Shown here: one piece after another, positions 47,481 through 60,590 of the stretch
How positions within the stretch are numbered: position 1 is the first letter of the stretch
Layout: each line of letters starts with the position of its first letter
NCBI GenBank assembly: GCA_021442155.1
Contig: CM038228.1
Location: 11,263,179-11,327,178 of the forward strand
Direction of reading: 5' to 3'
Length of the DNA stretch: 64,000 nucleotides
DNA from: Cymbidium sinense
Lineage: Eukaryota; Streptophyta; Magnoliopsida; Asparagales; Orchidaceae
Translations under genes and position numbers: made by a program
The notes under the pieces: generated by a model
What the model was told of the DNA's origin: nothing
What the model saw: only the letters and a program-made list of their open reading frames with translations
Database searches by the model: none

Positions 47481-47980
47481 CACTACTCATATGAAGTATG
47501 TGGTTGATATAGTTGGTGAATCAAGCGCACAACATCAAAGGCATGTTCAAAATAAGCGTGACTACTAAGGTCATAATGCTAAGTCCAATAGCTTTGTTTA
47601 GTACATGTAGCTTTTATCCACATTATTAGCACCTCTTGTTCCAAATTTCAACTGAAAATAAGGCTTCATATACCACACTATGTAATGGATTTTGACAATT
47701 AAAAAGCCACATAAGTGTTTATGAAGCTAATTTTATAGTTAATGCATTAAGTATGTTAAGAGGAGGTGAAACCATTAGCATCAGTGTTTCATGTAAGTGG
47801 ACTCAATAGATGTTGTGAACAATTTCATGCAAAAAAATGTGAAGGAACTACTATTCCTTAACTAATGCATCAACAACTAAATAGATCCAATAACTAAGAG
47901 CTATTAGAAGCACAACAACTCTTGTACATAGGTGCCAAAGAAATTCTCTTTTGACCATTCCTTTATTCTCATATGTTCAT
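47450..47980 (+). repeat. Dispersed repeat with an inverted copy in the VIL intron (55790-56330)
   Basis: The reverse complement of 55790-56330 matches this stretch over about 530 bp: GATGATTTCATTATTCATTG, ATATCACTACTCAT, AGCATCAGTGTTTCATGTAA, GTGGACTCAATA, AATGCATCAACAACTA and CAACAACTCTTGTACATAGG. Neither copy has an open frame or ends typical of a known class. It is probably a decayed transposon. Confidence 0.7.
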
Positions 47981-49000
47981 ACTTGTTAAGTGTTAGCTAA
48001 GGTGTTGAACTTTTTGAATACAAATTTTATACAACTTCTAATTTTAATTTAGGCCTTAAGACTTTCATTTTTTTTGTATCTACTGATCCTATTGGTATAT
48101 TTTAAATAAGTGCTCCTACTACTCCCATTGTCTCTACAACATAGTCATATCATGCTCTATCCTTTCTAGTTTTACAACAAAAACATCTTAATATTATTGT
48201 TTTCTATTTGTGAAAAGTAGCATTTATAGATATCCATATTTACATGTGTAATTCTCTCATCTGTGAAATCTAAAATCTAGTATATAATTAGCTTCTTTTC
48301 TTAGAAATGTATATAAGTGTGTATTTTTATTCATTTCTTTCTTTGTAGCTTTGAATCTAGCAATATCTAGATTTGATTATTAGTAATATATTTCCTTTAT
48401 TTATTTATTTTTCTCCTTGTATAAAAATACATAAAGGTGGTTGGTTGAGGCACAAGAGATTAATAAGTGGAATTAATTTCTCCTTTTTTTCACATTCAAT
48501 TTATCTCTTTTTTTTATGTTCATACTCCACATTCAAGTTACTACTTTTAATACATTTTGACTTGTTTTTTTGTTTTTTTCTTGGTTCCATTTTTTTGTTT
48601 TTTTAAATTATTTTCATCTTATCATTATATATCAATTGAGAAAGTTGTACTAAATTGACAAATTTTCCTAACTTTTTTACATTGAGTTCATGTTCTCTAT
48701 TATCTTAGCCCAATGAAAGAAATTGTGTTTTTTTTTTTTTTTTGTATGCATACAAATACCCAAAAAATTTAATTTTTTAATAGAACATATATTATTGATC
48801 AATCCCTTATCCTTTTTGCAACTAACTCTCAAATTATAAGTGCATCATAAAGAGATTATTTTCATGGCTTGAATCTGTCACCTCTAAGTCAAAATGAAGG
48901 TTTCCTCTACCATTTGACCCTAAAGGTTTTTAGTTTGAGGTTCAAAATGGGCTACTTGATATCAGCTTTCAAATTGTTATGTTATATTTCAAACTATAAT
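47981..49000. other. Intergenic, T-rich, no gene recognised
   Basis: Poly-T runs near 48068, 48727 and elsewhere. The frame at 48373-48606 is F, I, L and S-rich because of the T-rich DNA and is not considered a gene. Confidence 0.5.
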
Positions 49001-49002
49001 AA

Positions 49003-49250
49003 AATTTATTATAAATAATTAAAGTTATACAAATTATATTGCGAAGCATGGACAGCTGGTAATAACAGGAAGGACACCTATGTAGATATATTTATTATAA
49101 ATAATTAAAGTTATACAAATTATAATAAAATTTATAATTTAAAATTAATAATAAATTTTATTCATCAAAATTATTAATATATAATTTATTTCATTATATA
49201 TTAATAATTTTGATGAAACAAATTTATTATAATAATTTTTATAATTTTAA
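49003..49250. repeat. Direct repeat followed by a strong palindrome
   Basis: TTTATTATAAATAATTAAAG plus TTATACAAATTATA occurs at about 49007 and again at about 49090. At about 49160-49218 the arms TTCATCAAAATTATTAATAT and ATATTAATAATTTTGATGAA are exact inverted repeats around a short centre, so this could fold into a long hairpin. It may be a MITE; no clear target duplication was found. Confidence 0.6.
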
Positions 49251-49417
49251 TTATTAAGTAATTTATTTATTTTTTATGACTAAGAAATTAATTTTTTTAT
49301 TATTATTTTAATATTTTATCGTGTCCTTATGTGCAACATGGCTTCCTGCTCATTTCACACGAGATACACCCCGCGGTTTGAGATTTTGCTAGTGAAATTA
49401 AAATGGAATCATAATCT

Positions 49418-49718
49418 TTTTAGGATCTATTTGGGATAGTTTTATCTTTTTGAAAAGTTAAATATAAAATTATTGTGAATAAAATAGTTTTATGAAAAAA
49501 CTACTTTTATATTATAAATATTTTTTTTTTGAAAAAAAATCAAAACATAAATTTCTAACAGCCACCACATTTTAACAGATTTGATTCTCAAAATAGTTTT
49601 TTACCATAAATTTTTTTGAAAAGCAGTCAAAAAATTGATAACTAAACGAAATTACTTTATTTTTTGACTGCTTTCTGAAAAATTGAAGCAGAAAATTATT
49701 CCAAATATTCCCTAAGCT
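49418..49718. mobile_element. Probable MITE with hAT-like ends
   Basis: The left end TTTAGGATCTATTTGGGATA is mirrored by the right end TTCCAAATATTCCCTAAG. An inner pair GAAAAGCAGTCAAAAAA / TTTTTTGACTGCTTTC also forms an inverted repeat. The size of about 300 bp, AT-rich interior and lack of coding suit a MITE. The superfamily is a guess; an 8-bp target duplication was not confirmed. The minus frame at 49572-49775 is incidental. Confidence 0.5.
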
Positions 49719-49888
49719 CAAATTAAATTTTATCTCAATGTTACATTTACAAATCTCAACTCGTCTGAACTCCAAACATGTGAAATTAAAATTGAATCAT
49801 TGAATTCTTAGTTCAAATTAAATTTAAATTAAGTCAAGTCTAATCAAACCCAGCAAGCTAGGGATCCAATTGAAACTTTGATACTAAG

Positions 49889-50130
49889 AATCTATTTGGG
49901 AACAATTTTATTTTGCATTTTGAATTTTTATTATATTATTATTTTTTTAAATATATTTATTGAATATATTTTAAATTATTTTAAATTTTTATTTTGTAAA
50001 ATAAATTATATTTATATTTAAATAATTTTGAATATTTTTAAAAATAATTATTACTACTAATTATATTTTATTTTAAATAAAAATATAAAATAAAATAAAA
50101 TATATAATTGATCCCAAACGGCCTATTAGA
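49889..50130. mobile_element. Probable MITE with TTTGGGA-type ends
   Basis: The left end ATCTATTTGGGAACAATTTT is mirrored by AATTGATCCCAAACGGCCTA on the right, with an extremely AT-rich interior that is largely self-complementary. Ends with a (C)TATTTGGGA motif resemble the element at 49418, so the two may be related. Confidence 0.55.
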
Positions 50131-50374
50131 TATTTATTTATGCATCTAAATTTATATATTTGTATCTATGTGGTGTAATTTTTTTCTATGATTTTATATT
50201 AAAAGATTGAAATCAATCAAATTAATTAAAATTGATTTAATTTTTTTCTTAGAATTGAATTAAATTGTACAAAAAAAAATTTGCCAATATTAGCTAATAT
50301 TCAGACCGGCCAATACCGACCTAGAAACCTAAATGAATAAATTCGAACAGTTTTTATTTTATTAATATTAATAT

Positions 50375-50405
<31 letters not shown>

Positions 50406-50507
50406 TTCAGAATAGCCATTTGTAAATAATATGGTCGTGGAAAGAAAACAGTTAACGGTAGATTATGATGGAGATTTAATGCTAACTTTGGTTGAATATT
50501 AAAAGTA

Positions 50508-50752
50508 GGGTGATTTACATATATATCATACAATTCTTATATATTTACATATCTAATTTCTAAATTTTAATTTTTACATATTTAACTCCCTAATCTTCAA
50601 TATCACATCAAAAATATCATTATCATTCACTTTTTAAAAATAAAATATAATTTTTTAAGCATAGAAAAGTATTAGATATATAAATATCTAAGTTTAGGTG
50701 TTAGATATATAAATATATAAAAATTATGTAATATGTATGTAAATCTCCCTAA
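50508..50752. mobile_element. MITE of the same family as that at 13632
   Basis: 245 bp with inverted ends: GGGTGATTTACATATATATC on the left, AATATGTATGTAAATCTCCC on the right, and the shared inner words TCTTATATATTTACATAT and TTTAGGTGTTAGATATATAA. Flanking TAAAAGTA and TAAAAAGT may be a mutated target duplication. Confidence 0.75.
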
Positions 50753-51514
50753 AAAGTTTAAGAGCATAATATTAATTTTATTAATTCTTTGATTTTAAAT
50801 ATAAAGTTCAAATATTTTCTTCAATCTTATAATTTATAAGTCTATAAATTATTAAAAAAAACTCAATAAAAATTATAATATGTTTAGGTGAATTAAATCA
50901 AACACACAGTTATAAAATTAACATTTATGAAGCTCATCATATTGTTTGCCAACTCTAAGTAAAGCTCATCGTCCTTTAATGTGATGCATAATTAAAGAAG
51001 AAGGTCACCTATGTATATCTAAAAATTTCTAAAATGTTAAAAGCAAACAAATTATGACACTTTTCAATTTTTTTTTTGCACCTTTTTTTTTTGGCATCAA
51101 AACCTTCAACCTTAACTTAGAAATAAGAGTTTAGCGTCTCCGTCAAGGATATGAAGTGTTGGTACTGAAATCTATAAATTGAATAATCTAGTAAAATTTA
51201 AGAATTTCTCTAAATTCTTAGAATCTTTCTTCATTCTTTTTATTTTTTGTTATGTGCCTCAGAAATTTTCCACAAATAAATCTAAATTTAGCGGATACCA
51301 TAATACACGTGAACAAATCAAATTTCATCATCTGAAACATATTGAGCAATTCGTAAGAGGCATCATCAAGAATAAAATATTTAAGAGACATTATAACAAA
51401 TATTAAAATGATAATTATAGATAATATTTTAAGTTGATATAAGATAAGGGTGCATAACATATCCTTTTAACTAAGATTATGTCAATGACTCTTGTTGCGT
51501 CTTTAGAAAAGCTA
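50753..51514. other. Intergenic, no gene recognised
   Basis: AT-rich. The frames at 51179-51406 (plus) and 51218-51460 (minus) overlap each other and have no family match. Confidence 0.5.
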
Positions 51515-52231
51515 GTTCGTAGAGTAAAAGTATTAAATGAAACAGAATCAGTATGATATTTAAAAGTGAAACAATAAAACTTGAATTTTTTACGTGAAAA
51601 ACCTCAAAAGATGAAAAATCGAGCTCAAAAAACTTTTATATGTCTATTTGATCTGTTCTTCCTATCAGGGATTACATGTATATGAGAAACAACAGTATGT
51701 AATACGATCGAGTTATAGATTCTAGTAGTAGAGATAATGAGTGGAGCGATCGAGATGAAATCACGAGAATAATTCGTGAAATGAACAATCATGAACGCAA
51801 ATCATGGTAGGATGATGGAGGCGAGAGATTGTGATGGCAGGATCAATGGCCGGCTGGCCGGCGGTAGTGACGTCGAGTGGCAACACGGTGGGAGGATCTT
51901 TAGCTCTCTCATCTCTTTGCTGACCTCCCCTCATATGAGGAATGAATGAGAGATTGGAGGTGGCGTCGTAAATACGTGCAAAATCTCATCCATTGACGTC
52001 ATGATGATTCCTTGATCATATGATGTATTTTGTGTATTTGAATGCTCAAATGAAGTCAATTGTAAGATCTTTGGCTTGTTGGGCAAACCACGCCGATTTT
52101 AACTATAAACACTCTTGAGAGTTTTTTAGGAATTTAACTAATCCCAAAGTTTCCAATATTTTAAGTATTTGATCTGTCAGTTTCAATTCGATCGACTTTC
52201 AAGTCAAGATCTTTAGAGAATTTTCAGGTCA
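51515..52231 (-). repeat. LTR-like unit, minus orientation, upstream of the VIL gene
   Basis: The reverse complement begins TGACCTGAAAATTCTCTAAA and matches 46208-46985 in order: ATTTGAGCATTCAAATACAC, ATCATATGATCAAGG, CTCATTCATTCCTCATATG, TAATCCCTGATAGG, GGTTTTTCACGTAAAAAATT and CTCTACGAACTA. No partner LTR of the same orientation lies at a suitable distance, so it may be a solo LTR. It ends about 500 bases before the VIL transcribed region. Confidence 0.7.
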
Positions 52232-52499
52232 TATAACTCTAAATTTATTCTTTGTTACTCAAATTTTAATTTTGTTTTATATAATAGACAAATTAGTAAT
52301 TTTCCTCCTTCCCTCTTCCTCCTTAGTAAGCCATTTTGCCCTTAAAAAAACATATGAATATATTATATTATTCAGAGAATTAGAAGCGTTTGTTCATAAA
52401 TTAAACTTATTTTTTAAAGAGTATTTATATCAATAAGGTATTTAAAAATTGATTTTATTTATTAATATATTTTATTTAAGAGAGTAAACGTGTTAAACT

Positions 52500-53490
52500 T
52501 GATTTTTACTCGGCAGAAAGTTGACCAATCGGCGGAGTCCATTTGCACGCATTTGTGGGCCCGACAACCACACACGCTAATCGTAAGTGAAAAGAAACAG
52601 CCGGCTGAAATTGTACTGAATCGCCCGGGCTAGGTCGGCTGACGCGGTCACCGTTACAGTACGGTTCGGCTAAACCGGAGTGGTTGGATCAATTGTCCTC
52701 AAATTTGCAGAACTACCTTCACGAGGTTCGAGATTCGAACTCTAACGTAGGTGCCCTTCCTCCTCGTCCTGGGCGTGGCTGACGTCCCTGTCCCAGGCGA
52801 AGGGGAGACCGCACCGCTGATCTCCTGGCCATCACTGAAGCGTCATCGATCGGCGAGATCGGCTACGGCCGCTTTGCCTCCGGTTATCCGCTGCCTCCGA
52901 AAAGGTAGAGCATTGCCCTTTCCGGCGGCGAATTCATCTACCTCCCCGCCGCTTCCACTTTCTTTTATTGTCTATCTCTCTCACGTTCCGAGAACTCTTT
53001 ATGGTGTTAGAATTTTTTTTTTCTTATTGCTTCATTGATGTCTTTGAATTTTCTTTTGTTTTACATTCTTAAGTATTTATGGTGCGTTTGATTTGAACAT
53101 GATGATTTTATCTGTTTCCACTTACGCGGATGCTAGAACTGGACAGAGAGCTGATATTTGGCGTTTTCTATCGTGATTGCGATAAAATTACTCGGCTGAT
53201 TTGTGGCTTCATCTAGATCATATAAAGCACAAAATTTGTTTGACATATAATTTCAAGAGATTTTCTCTCTCTCCCTCTCTTTTTTTTTTTTTTGTTTAAC
53301 AATGGGCATCATATTGTTTCCGGTTATTGTCGCAAGTATCAGAATGGAAATCGTTTGGTTGAAGACGCTATTTTTTTTAGTTCTGTATAAGCAGCAATAT
53401 CTAAAGCTTTGTTGGAGGTGAATTTTGTAACTGTGTACTGGATTTCTTTTCAGGTAAGTGCTTGGGTCCTTTCTGCGATTTATAAAAGAA
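52500..53490 (+). promoter_or_regulatory. Putative promoter and 5' leader of the VIL gene
   Basis: The DNA becomes GC-rich at about 52520-52960, as in many plant 5' ends. A frame at 52751-53038 is open but ends in non-coding-like T-rich DNA and has no family match. CCGAAAAG|GTAGAGC at about 52904 and TTTCTTTTCAG at about 53444-53454 could bound a 5' UTR intron of about 550 bases. This would place the coding start at 53491. Transcription start not determined. Confidence 0.4.
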
Positions 53491-56400
53491 ATGGTGGTTT
53501 CAGATGATAGGGTTCTTCTCGCAGGTAAAGACACTTCATTATATTATTTATCTGACCTGAAAATCACATAATTGTGTAGACAGATAGTAAACTTCTTAGA
53601 ATTTGTTAGAGCTTTGTGGTGTGATAGAATGTTGCTCCATTATTGGTTATCTAAGGCGGTGATAGATTAATGTTACACCTTTGCACGTTACTGTTAGTCA
53701 TTTGGTGATATCATCTGATAGGATGCGAAAGAGACATTTGCACCAAATCAAGGTTAGTAATCATGCTATATATGTTTGGAACAAATTCCATTTTAGGAGT
53801 TGTGTGAAACAATTTCTTGTTATAGATTTGTCTTTTTTTCAAGTAATCCTTTGGCAATTACTCATTTTATTTTCTTCTTTTGAATGGTAAATACTTCCAA
53901 TGTGGAGTCTTATCAGGCAGCGTTTGAGCCACAATTGAGATGATGATATGAGTTATTATCCTAAGATTTGATTGTTTGATTGTTTGCTAGATGGATTACA
54001 AAAATGGATAACATAGTTCCACAATTAATGGATTGGATTTGAAATGGAAAGATTTATGCTTTTTGTGCAAATTATATGCATCATTATGATTAAGTTGTAA
54101 AGGAGACACCTACAACTATAATTCGTTATTTTTAGTGTCATAAAAAACTGCATAATAACATTATAAGAAAGCTGACATGGATTATAAGCAAAGCATTATA
54201 AATGTATTTTATGTAGGTTTATGGAAAACTCTGAGGAGCTCATCAAAAGTTAAAGAAGTTTTTGGCTTCAAAGTGTGTTGTAGACAGAGAAAACAGCTGG
54301 ATAATTCTTAAAGAGCATATGATCTCACCAAGGCAATTGAACCATTCCACCATTAATAGATTCCTATGATTTTAGTAAATGTGGATTGTAGTTCTGTGCA
54401 CTACTTGAGTCACAGTGACAAATTGAGAAACTTGATCATACTAAATTGAAGAGTTGTTGGAGGGAGTTTTTGTAGCATATGGTATTTCTCCAACACTAGC
54501 ATAATTATCTCTCAAACAAATTTTCTTTGAAACTTTTGCATAGAGGTTAGTGGATATAAAAATTGCTTTTCATCAATGGATACTTAAAGCAGGTAACACA
54601 GAAAGATATTACAAAAAATGCTCAAGTTTTTTAATTACAGAATCACTCTTGATGATCTATTTTAAGTAGATATTGATTATGCATTATATTGTAGGGAGAA
54701 TTGGACATAGTTTTATATATATTTGCCTGGAAATAGTGGGCAAACATTCAAATGCATCATCATAAATCAAACATGGTTATATGAACTATTTCAATTTGAG
54801 ACAAAATAGAAAGATAGGCTATCTTTTTTAATTTCTGAAAAAATCTTTCTAAAAGAAAAGAGGACCACATGTAATATAGAGCTTAAGGTCTATAGCTGAC
54901 ATTGGAGATTCAAGCATGTATTTCCCATATTTTATATTTTTATTGATCTGATTGCCATCGTAGATTATGTAATTAAGTTTTTTCTCAGTTCATAGTTTCT
55001 TTCATTGGACTAAAATAATGGAGGACATGAACTCGATGCAGAAAAGTTAGAAAAATCTAGCAATTTAGTAAAACTTACACAATGGTTATATGATGATACA
55101 ATGAAAGAATTTAGAAAAACAACAAAAAATAGCAAGCCCAAAACATATTAAAATAGTAACCTGAATGTGGAGCATGAATATTGTGAAAAAAGAGATAAAC
55201 TGAATACGGAGAAGGGATAAATCAATTCCTTTTATTAATTTCTTGTGCATCAACCAACCACCTTTATGTATTATTTATATAAGGAGAAAAGGAAATAAAA
55301 AGGGAAATATATTATTAAAAATCATATCTAGATATTGCCAGATTCATACCTACAAAGAAAGAAATGGGTAACAAACACCTCTATGCAGTTCTAAGAAAGG
55401 AAGCTAATTATTTACTAGATTTCGCAGATGTGGGAATTACACATGTAAATTTGGATCTCTATAAATGCGACTTTTCACAAATAGAAAATGAAAATATTAA
55501 GATGAATTTGTTCTAAAACTAAAAAGGATAGAGCGTGATTTGATTATGTTAATGAGAGGAGTAGCACTTATTGAAAATATACCAATAAGATTAGTAGATA
55601 CAATAAATATGGAAGTCCTATAATTGAAATATGATAAGCCTAAATTAAAATTAGAAGTCATTGTAAAATTTTTATTTAAAAAAGTCAATATTTTGTTTAA
55701 CACTTAACAAGTATGAATGTAGGAGGATTTATTAATGATGACCCTAATACTCTGTAAGGTTGGTGATGAGAGATTGAAGATAACAGAATGGCTAAAAGAA
55801 CTTTTTTTGGCACCTATGTATAAGAGTTGTTGTGCTTGTTCTAATAGATCGTAGCTATTTAATCCAAGTAGTTGTTGATGCATCAGCTAAGGAAAAATAG
55901 TTTCGTCGCCATTATTTATTTTTTATTTTTGCATGAAATTGTCAATAACTTATATTGAGTCCACTTACATGAAACACTGATGCTAATGCTTTCACCTTCC
56001 CTAACATATATAATGCATTAACTATTAAATAGCTTTATGAACACTATGTGGCCTTTTATTCGCCAATAACCAGTTCAAAGTGTGGTATATGAAGACTTGT
56101 TTCTAGCTGAAATTTGGAACATGAGGTGTCATTGATGTGGATGAAAGCTACACTTAAAACTTAACAAAGCTACTGGACTTAGCGTTGTGACCTTAGTCAT
56201 GCTTGTTTTGAAAATGCCTTCGATGGTGCATACTTGCTTCACCAAGTACATCAACCACAGACTTTACATGAGTAGTAATATCAATGAATGATGAAATCAT
56301 CATGAAGGCCTTTCTTGCACCCACGACATCCAATTCTTACATTATGGTTTATGGATCCTGATTATAATGTAGTTCACGCAATTGACAATGGCGATTTAGC

Positions 56401-58580
56401 ATTTTGTCATGGATTTTCATAGTTACTTTGAAAGCAATCGCATAATATTCATATCAGCTTTGACCGTGCATATGCCAAAATACATGTATTGGGAAATAAG
56501 ATATTTTTGAAATGTAGGACTTGATATGCTTGAGATATAGGATTGTTTATGTATATACTAAATGTGTACTAAGTCAGTAGTGCCATTTGGATTAACACAT
56601 ATGCAAGTATGAAAGTAATAAATTTATTGCTCCTATGTCCAGTACAAAGTTTAAGAAATATATTAAACAAAGAGAAGCGGATTATGCATGGGATTGTAAA
56701 GACTAATTGTATGAAGATGAGAGAGAGTGATAGTAAGATTTTTAAGCTAATTTGATTAGGATGGCATGTTTGTTTGGGTCCAAATAGAAGGATAGAGATG
56801 TTTTGACCTCCTTTTTCCAATTGCATGCATATGTCAGGCACAATAAGAGACTGGACTCTAGTCTAGTCTAGGTTGATTTTCTCATATTCTACATTCACAA
56901 TCATATGTTCTAGAGATTGTATTTTATTTTCTATTGGAATAGTTGATTTTCTATTACTGATACTCATCCTTCCTCTGACTCCTTGCTAATTATTCTGAAA
57001 TCCTAGGAGCATGTATTTAAACCATGATACTGAATTATACTTTCTTAGGTGATAGGCGATGCTAATGGTCATTCAACGCCATTATTGGAGGCACGGCTAA
57101 ATTTTCTGTTATCTACAACGGGTGTCTTGTTATATCACGGGCATACAATTGGTGTCTTGTTATATCTCGGGCATCCAAGGGTTTATCTAACAAAATTTCA
57201 TTAAGATAAATTTTGAAGGATTCGGCTTAGTTGAAATACATGATATGAAGGGGACACATTTAGAGAAGGAAATTAATTAAGTGAAAATTTGTGGTTTTCT
57301 AGAAAGAAAATGTGGAGTCTTTCAATAATCTATTATGGATTCTTCATGCAATGATCCCATCAAAGATTCTCACTTGTGCTCACAGCTTTGGTTGAAGTCA
57401 GACATTTAGCAAGTCACTTGAGGACCATTTCTGGTTCATAGGTGCAGAGACAAAATAATCACGTAGTCCATGCCCTGTCCTTAGGAGCAGAGTAAAACAA
57501 AATAATCACATAAGTGGAGTGTTGCTTTTAATAAATCAGATAACTAACCAGAGCTATAAGGATTATCTAGAAAATTTGAAATTTGTTAAAATGCGTAGTG
57601 CCAGCTATCATAGCACAAATATTGTTTTTTTATGCTATATCACAAGTAAATTGGGATTATTGAAATACAAATTTCTTTAATGTATGGATGTGCTTGTTGC
57701 TTTATCATTGTTAATTTTGCTTCATCATTTTCATGGTGAGGTTGTATTGGACCCAAATGTAGACACGATTGCCATACTTGATTGCATTTTAGCTTGTTTG
57801 AGCTGGTCTGAGGGCTATATTTTAGCCTCCTTTTCTTCCTTGTATTCTTTCTTATGTTAAGAATTTATCAAATTGTTGGTTTTTGATGTGAAGAAACAAC
57901 TTCAAAACGCATAGTGTATTCTAGATATGTCTAATCATGTTTGTGTTTTTTTTTTCAGCGGTGGATTCACACGCATCTTCTTGTGCCATAAGTGCTCCAG
58001 AAGAAAATGGAAAGTGTGATGACATTATTACTGTGAAAAAATTGAATGAATTTCTTAAATTTTATCCAAAGAGTAAGCTTGTGCATACAAATCTTGAGAA
58101 AGAGAAGAAACAACAAGGTTCATCAAAATGCAAAGTAAGCGTTGAATTATCCAAGTCAACTCTTAGATGCAGGACTCTAGATTCAAAGAAACAGTTAGAC
58201 CATTCTACTTCCACTAGCACTCATCTAAAAAAGTCAAGAAAGTGTGACAATCCTGTTAGGCTTCTTATCACAGACTCCTCAGATCATGCAAGTTTGTTGT
58301 CTTGTAAGAATTCTGCTTGTAGGGCTATTCTGAATTCCGAGGATAGATTTTGTAGAAAGTGCTCGTGTTGCATCTGCCACCTTTTTGATGACAAGAAGGA
58401 CCCTAGTCTTTGGTTGGTCTGTAGATCTGATTCTGGTGATGGAGATTGGTGTGGATTGTCTTGTCATATCGAGTGTGCCCTTCAACATAAAAAAGCAGGT
58501 GTGGTTGATTTTGGCCAATTCATGAAGCTTGATGGTAGTTACTGCTGTACTTCATGTGGAAAGGTATCCGATATAATAGG
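53491..58580 (+). CDS. VIN3-like (VIL/VEL) PHD-finger protein, 5' part of the gene
   Basis: VIN3-like proteins join Polycomb complex PRC2 in the nucleus and help silence target genes such as flowering repressors. Two coding exons fit: 53491-53524 (MVVSDDRVLLA) and 57959-58580, joined in phase across a 4.4-kb intron (GCAG|GTAAAG, TTTTTTTCAG|CGGTGG), followed by donor ATAGG|GTAAGT. This gives 218 residues. Residues about 40-125 are basic and Ser/Lys-rich (KSRKC, possible nuclear signal). From about residue 127 is the plant-type PHD region: CKNSAC, FCRKCSCCICHLFDD, DPSLWLVC, WCGLSCHIECAL and the family signature KLDGSYCCTSCGKVSDIIG, with all expected Cys/His in place. The FNIII and C-terminal VEL domains are not found up to base 64000, so they lie outside the window or are lost. 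The last intron is at least 5.4 kb and full of repeats. Confidence 0.9.
55790..56330 (-). repeat. Dispersed repeat in VIL intron 1 (inverted copy of 47450-47980)
   Basis: See 47450-47980. The copy lies in the 4.4-kb intron between the two recognised VIL exons. Confidence 0.7.
57100..57175 (+). repeat. Short tandem duplication in VIL intron 1
   Basis: GGTGTCTTGTTATATC(A/T)CGGGCAT occurs twice, about 31 bp apart. Only one base differs between the two copies of this core. Confidence 0.75.
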
Positions 58581-58689
58581 GTAAGTTTGTTTATTCTTTG
58601 GTCATACTAGAAATTCATGTTTTCTCCCAGTTGGACTTTGTCAATATTTTCTTTACGGTTTGTTGACCATTTTAAATAAAAAAGAGAGG

Positions 58690-60556
58690 AAAAGATATAA
58701 TGCAAAGCCACCAACCAAACTCACGCACTCCCTTTCGTTTTCTCTACCTTATGTTCTCAATCTCCTCTCCTCGTTTGTTGCCTCACACGAGCCTAGCTAT
58801 CGGACCGATTCCACTGCCGATGCCACTACAGTTTCCAAGCTGGTCACCAGACCTCATACCATCATCACTTGGTGTTGCCGCCTCCTATTCCTCTTCTTTC
58901 GTCTCTTATTTTTTTCCTCTTTGTCTTTTTTTCTTTTCTTCCTTTTCTTCTTTTTTTCTTTTTCTTTATCTCCTTTCTTATCTCTTCATCCCTTTCTCTC
59001 TCTCCCTTTCCTATCTTACTCAAACCACCCCCTTTCTTTCTCTCTAACTCCCCGTCTCTCTAGGTCTCTCTCTTTCTCTCTATTTCTCTCTCTCTTCTTT
59101 TGCGCTTCTTCTCTATCTAATAGAAAAAACTTAAAAAGTTAAAAAAAAAAAGAAAAAGAAAAAAGAAACAAAAAAAAGAGATTTTTTTTTTTGTGTTTTC
59201 ATTCTCATTATTTCATCATTGATCCTCTCTTCATTGCTGCATCATCAAAACCTCACATGCATAGGTATGCAAAGTGTCATTTGATATTTAGTACTCGTGC
59301 ATCATTCGTGGGGAAAATTTATTTTGCTTCTAAAATTGTTTTTGCAAGTAACTTGTACACATTTTTTTAGTGTGGTTGGGAGAAGATTCATATATGCCTT
59401 TCTTGACACAATGAGAATATAAGACCTAAATCATTAAAATACTTACCTATACAAATTTTTCTTGATGCGAAGAAATGCATATACTCATACACTTTTTTCG
59501 GTGTGGTGAGTAAAAGAATTGATCTTGGTGTCTTCACCACTTATACATGTCTTTTTTAAGATGGTGATTAGGCTCAATATTCCTACTGATGTCCCCATGT
59601 GGGCAAAGATGTTGGGATGTAGTTGAATTTTTTAGTGATAGGATTTGAAACTAAACAAACATAAAAGAACCTTCTAGATTTAAAAACACGACTAAATGTA
59701 AAAATGAAATTTTAAGTTAACTAAAATAAATAATTAAAAATAAAATAAAATTCACGTCAAAATACTGAAAAAAAATCAAAATCGAACAAGAAATTGAACC
59801 TAAATTTTTCTATTTGGAAGTCCATTTATTATTTTTAAAGCCCAAATTTCTAGTCTAATTCCTCATTCTTATAGCCCAACTTAAATTTTAACACATTCCC
59901 AATTTTCTTAACATCACAAGAAAAATTAGTGTTTCACTCTTATATGAAGAAAAGAGCTTTGAAGGATGAGCTTGAAACCTACTTTGGTGGGGGCTTGGTA
60001 GGTATATTATAAATTAAGTTAACTAAGTTCATATTAATAATAAAAGCTTTTAAGATTTATTCAATTTATTTTAAAATATTTAATTAAAATATTATGCTTA
60101 ATTAATATTTTAAAATTTTTAATGTTTTGTTAAGAATTAAAAGTGATTTAGAAGGTTAATCGGACCCCATTTGGTTCAAATTGCCAATTATCATTAATCA
60201 ATGTGAAACCGGTTTTTAAGGTTGACCGGACTGGCTGCATGCCTGGTTCACGGTCTAACTAGTTGAGCTGACCTGTCCGATCTGAGTTTTAAAACACTGG
60301 TCCAAGATATCTATAAGGTTTAGTCATTTGTAACAAATATAGTCTGCTCTAGCCGTACAACATATTTGTTAAAAGAGTATTTATTGATCATTTAAAAAAA
60401 ATAAAAGGGATTAATGCCCCTTTCTCTTTCCTTCTCTTGTTGCTCTTTCTCCTTCCTCTTTTTTTCTTCTTTATTTTTTCATTTTCTTCATCCTTCTTTT
60501 TGCTCCACTTCTCCTCCCATTCTCTTTTTTTCTCTCTTCCCTCTCTTACTCCAGAC

Positions 60557-60590
<34 letters not shown>

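Noticed and set aside
52751..53038. 95-codon frame upstream of the VIL start as a coding exon
   Set aside because: The first half has coding-like GC, but no VIL-family N-terminus is matched and the second exon joins in phase to the ATG at 53491 instead. It is more likely 5' leader.
58660..59142. 160-codon and overlapping frames rich in S, F and L
   Set aside because: Low-complexity pyrimidine tract, and equally open in a second frame. I also tested it as a VIL exon and found no FNIII or VEL motif.
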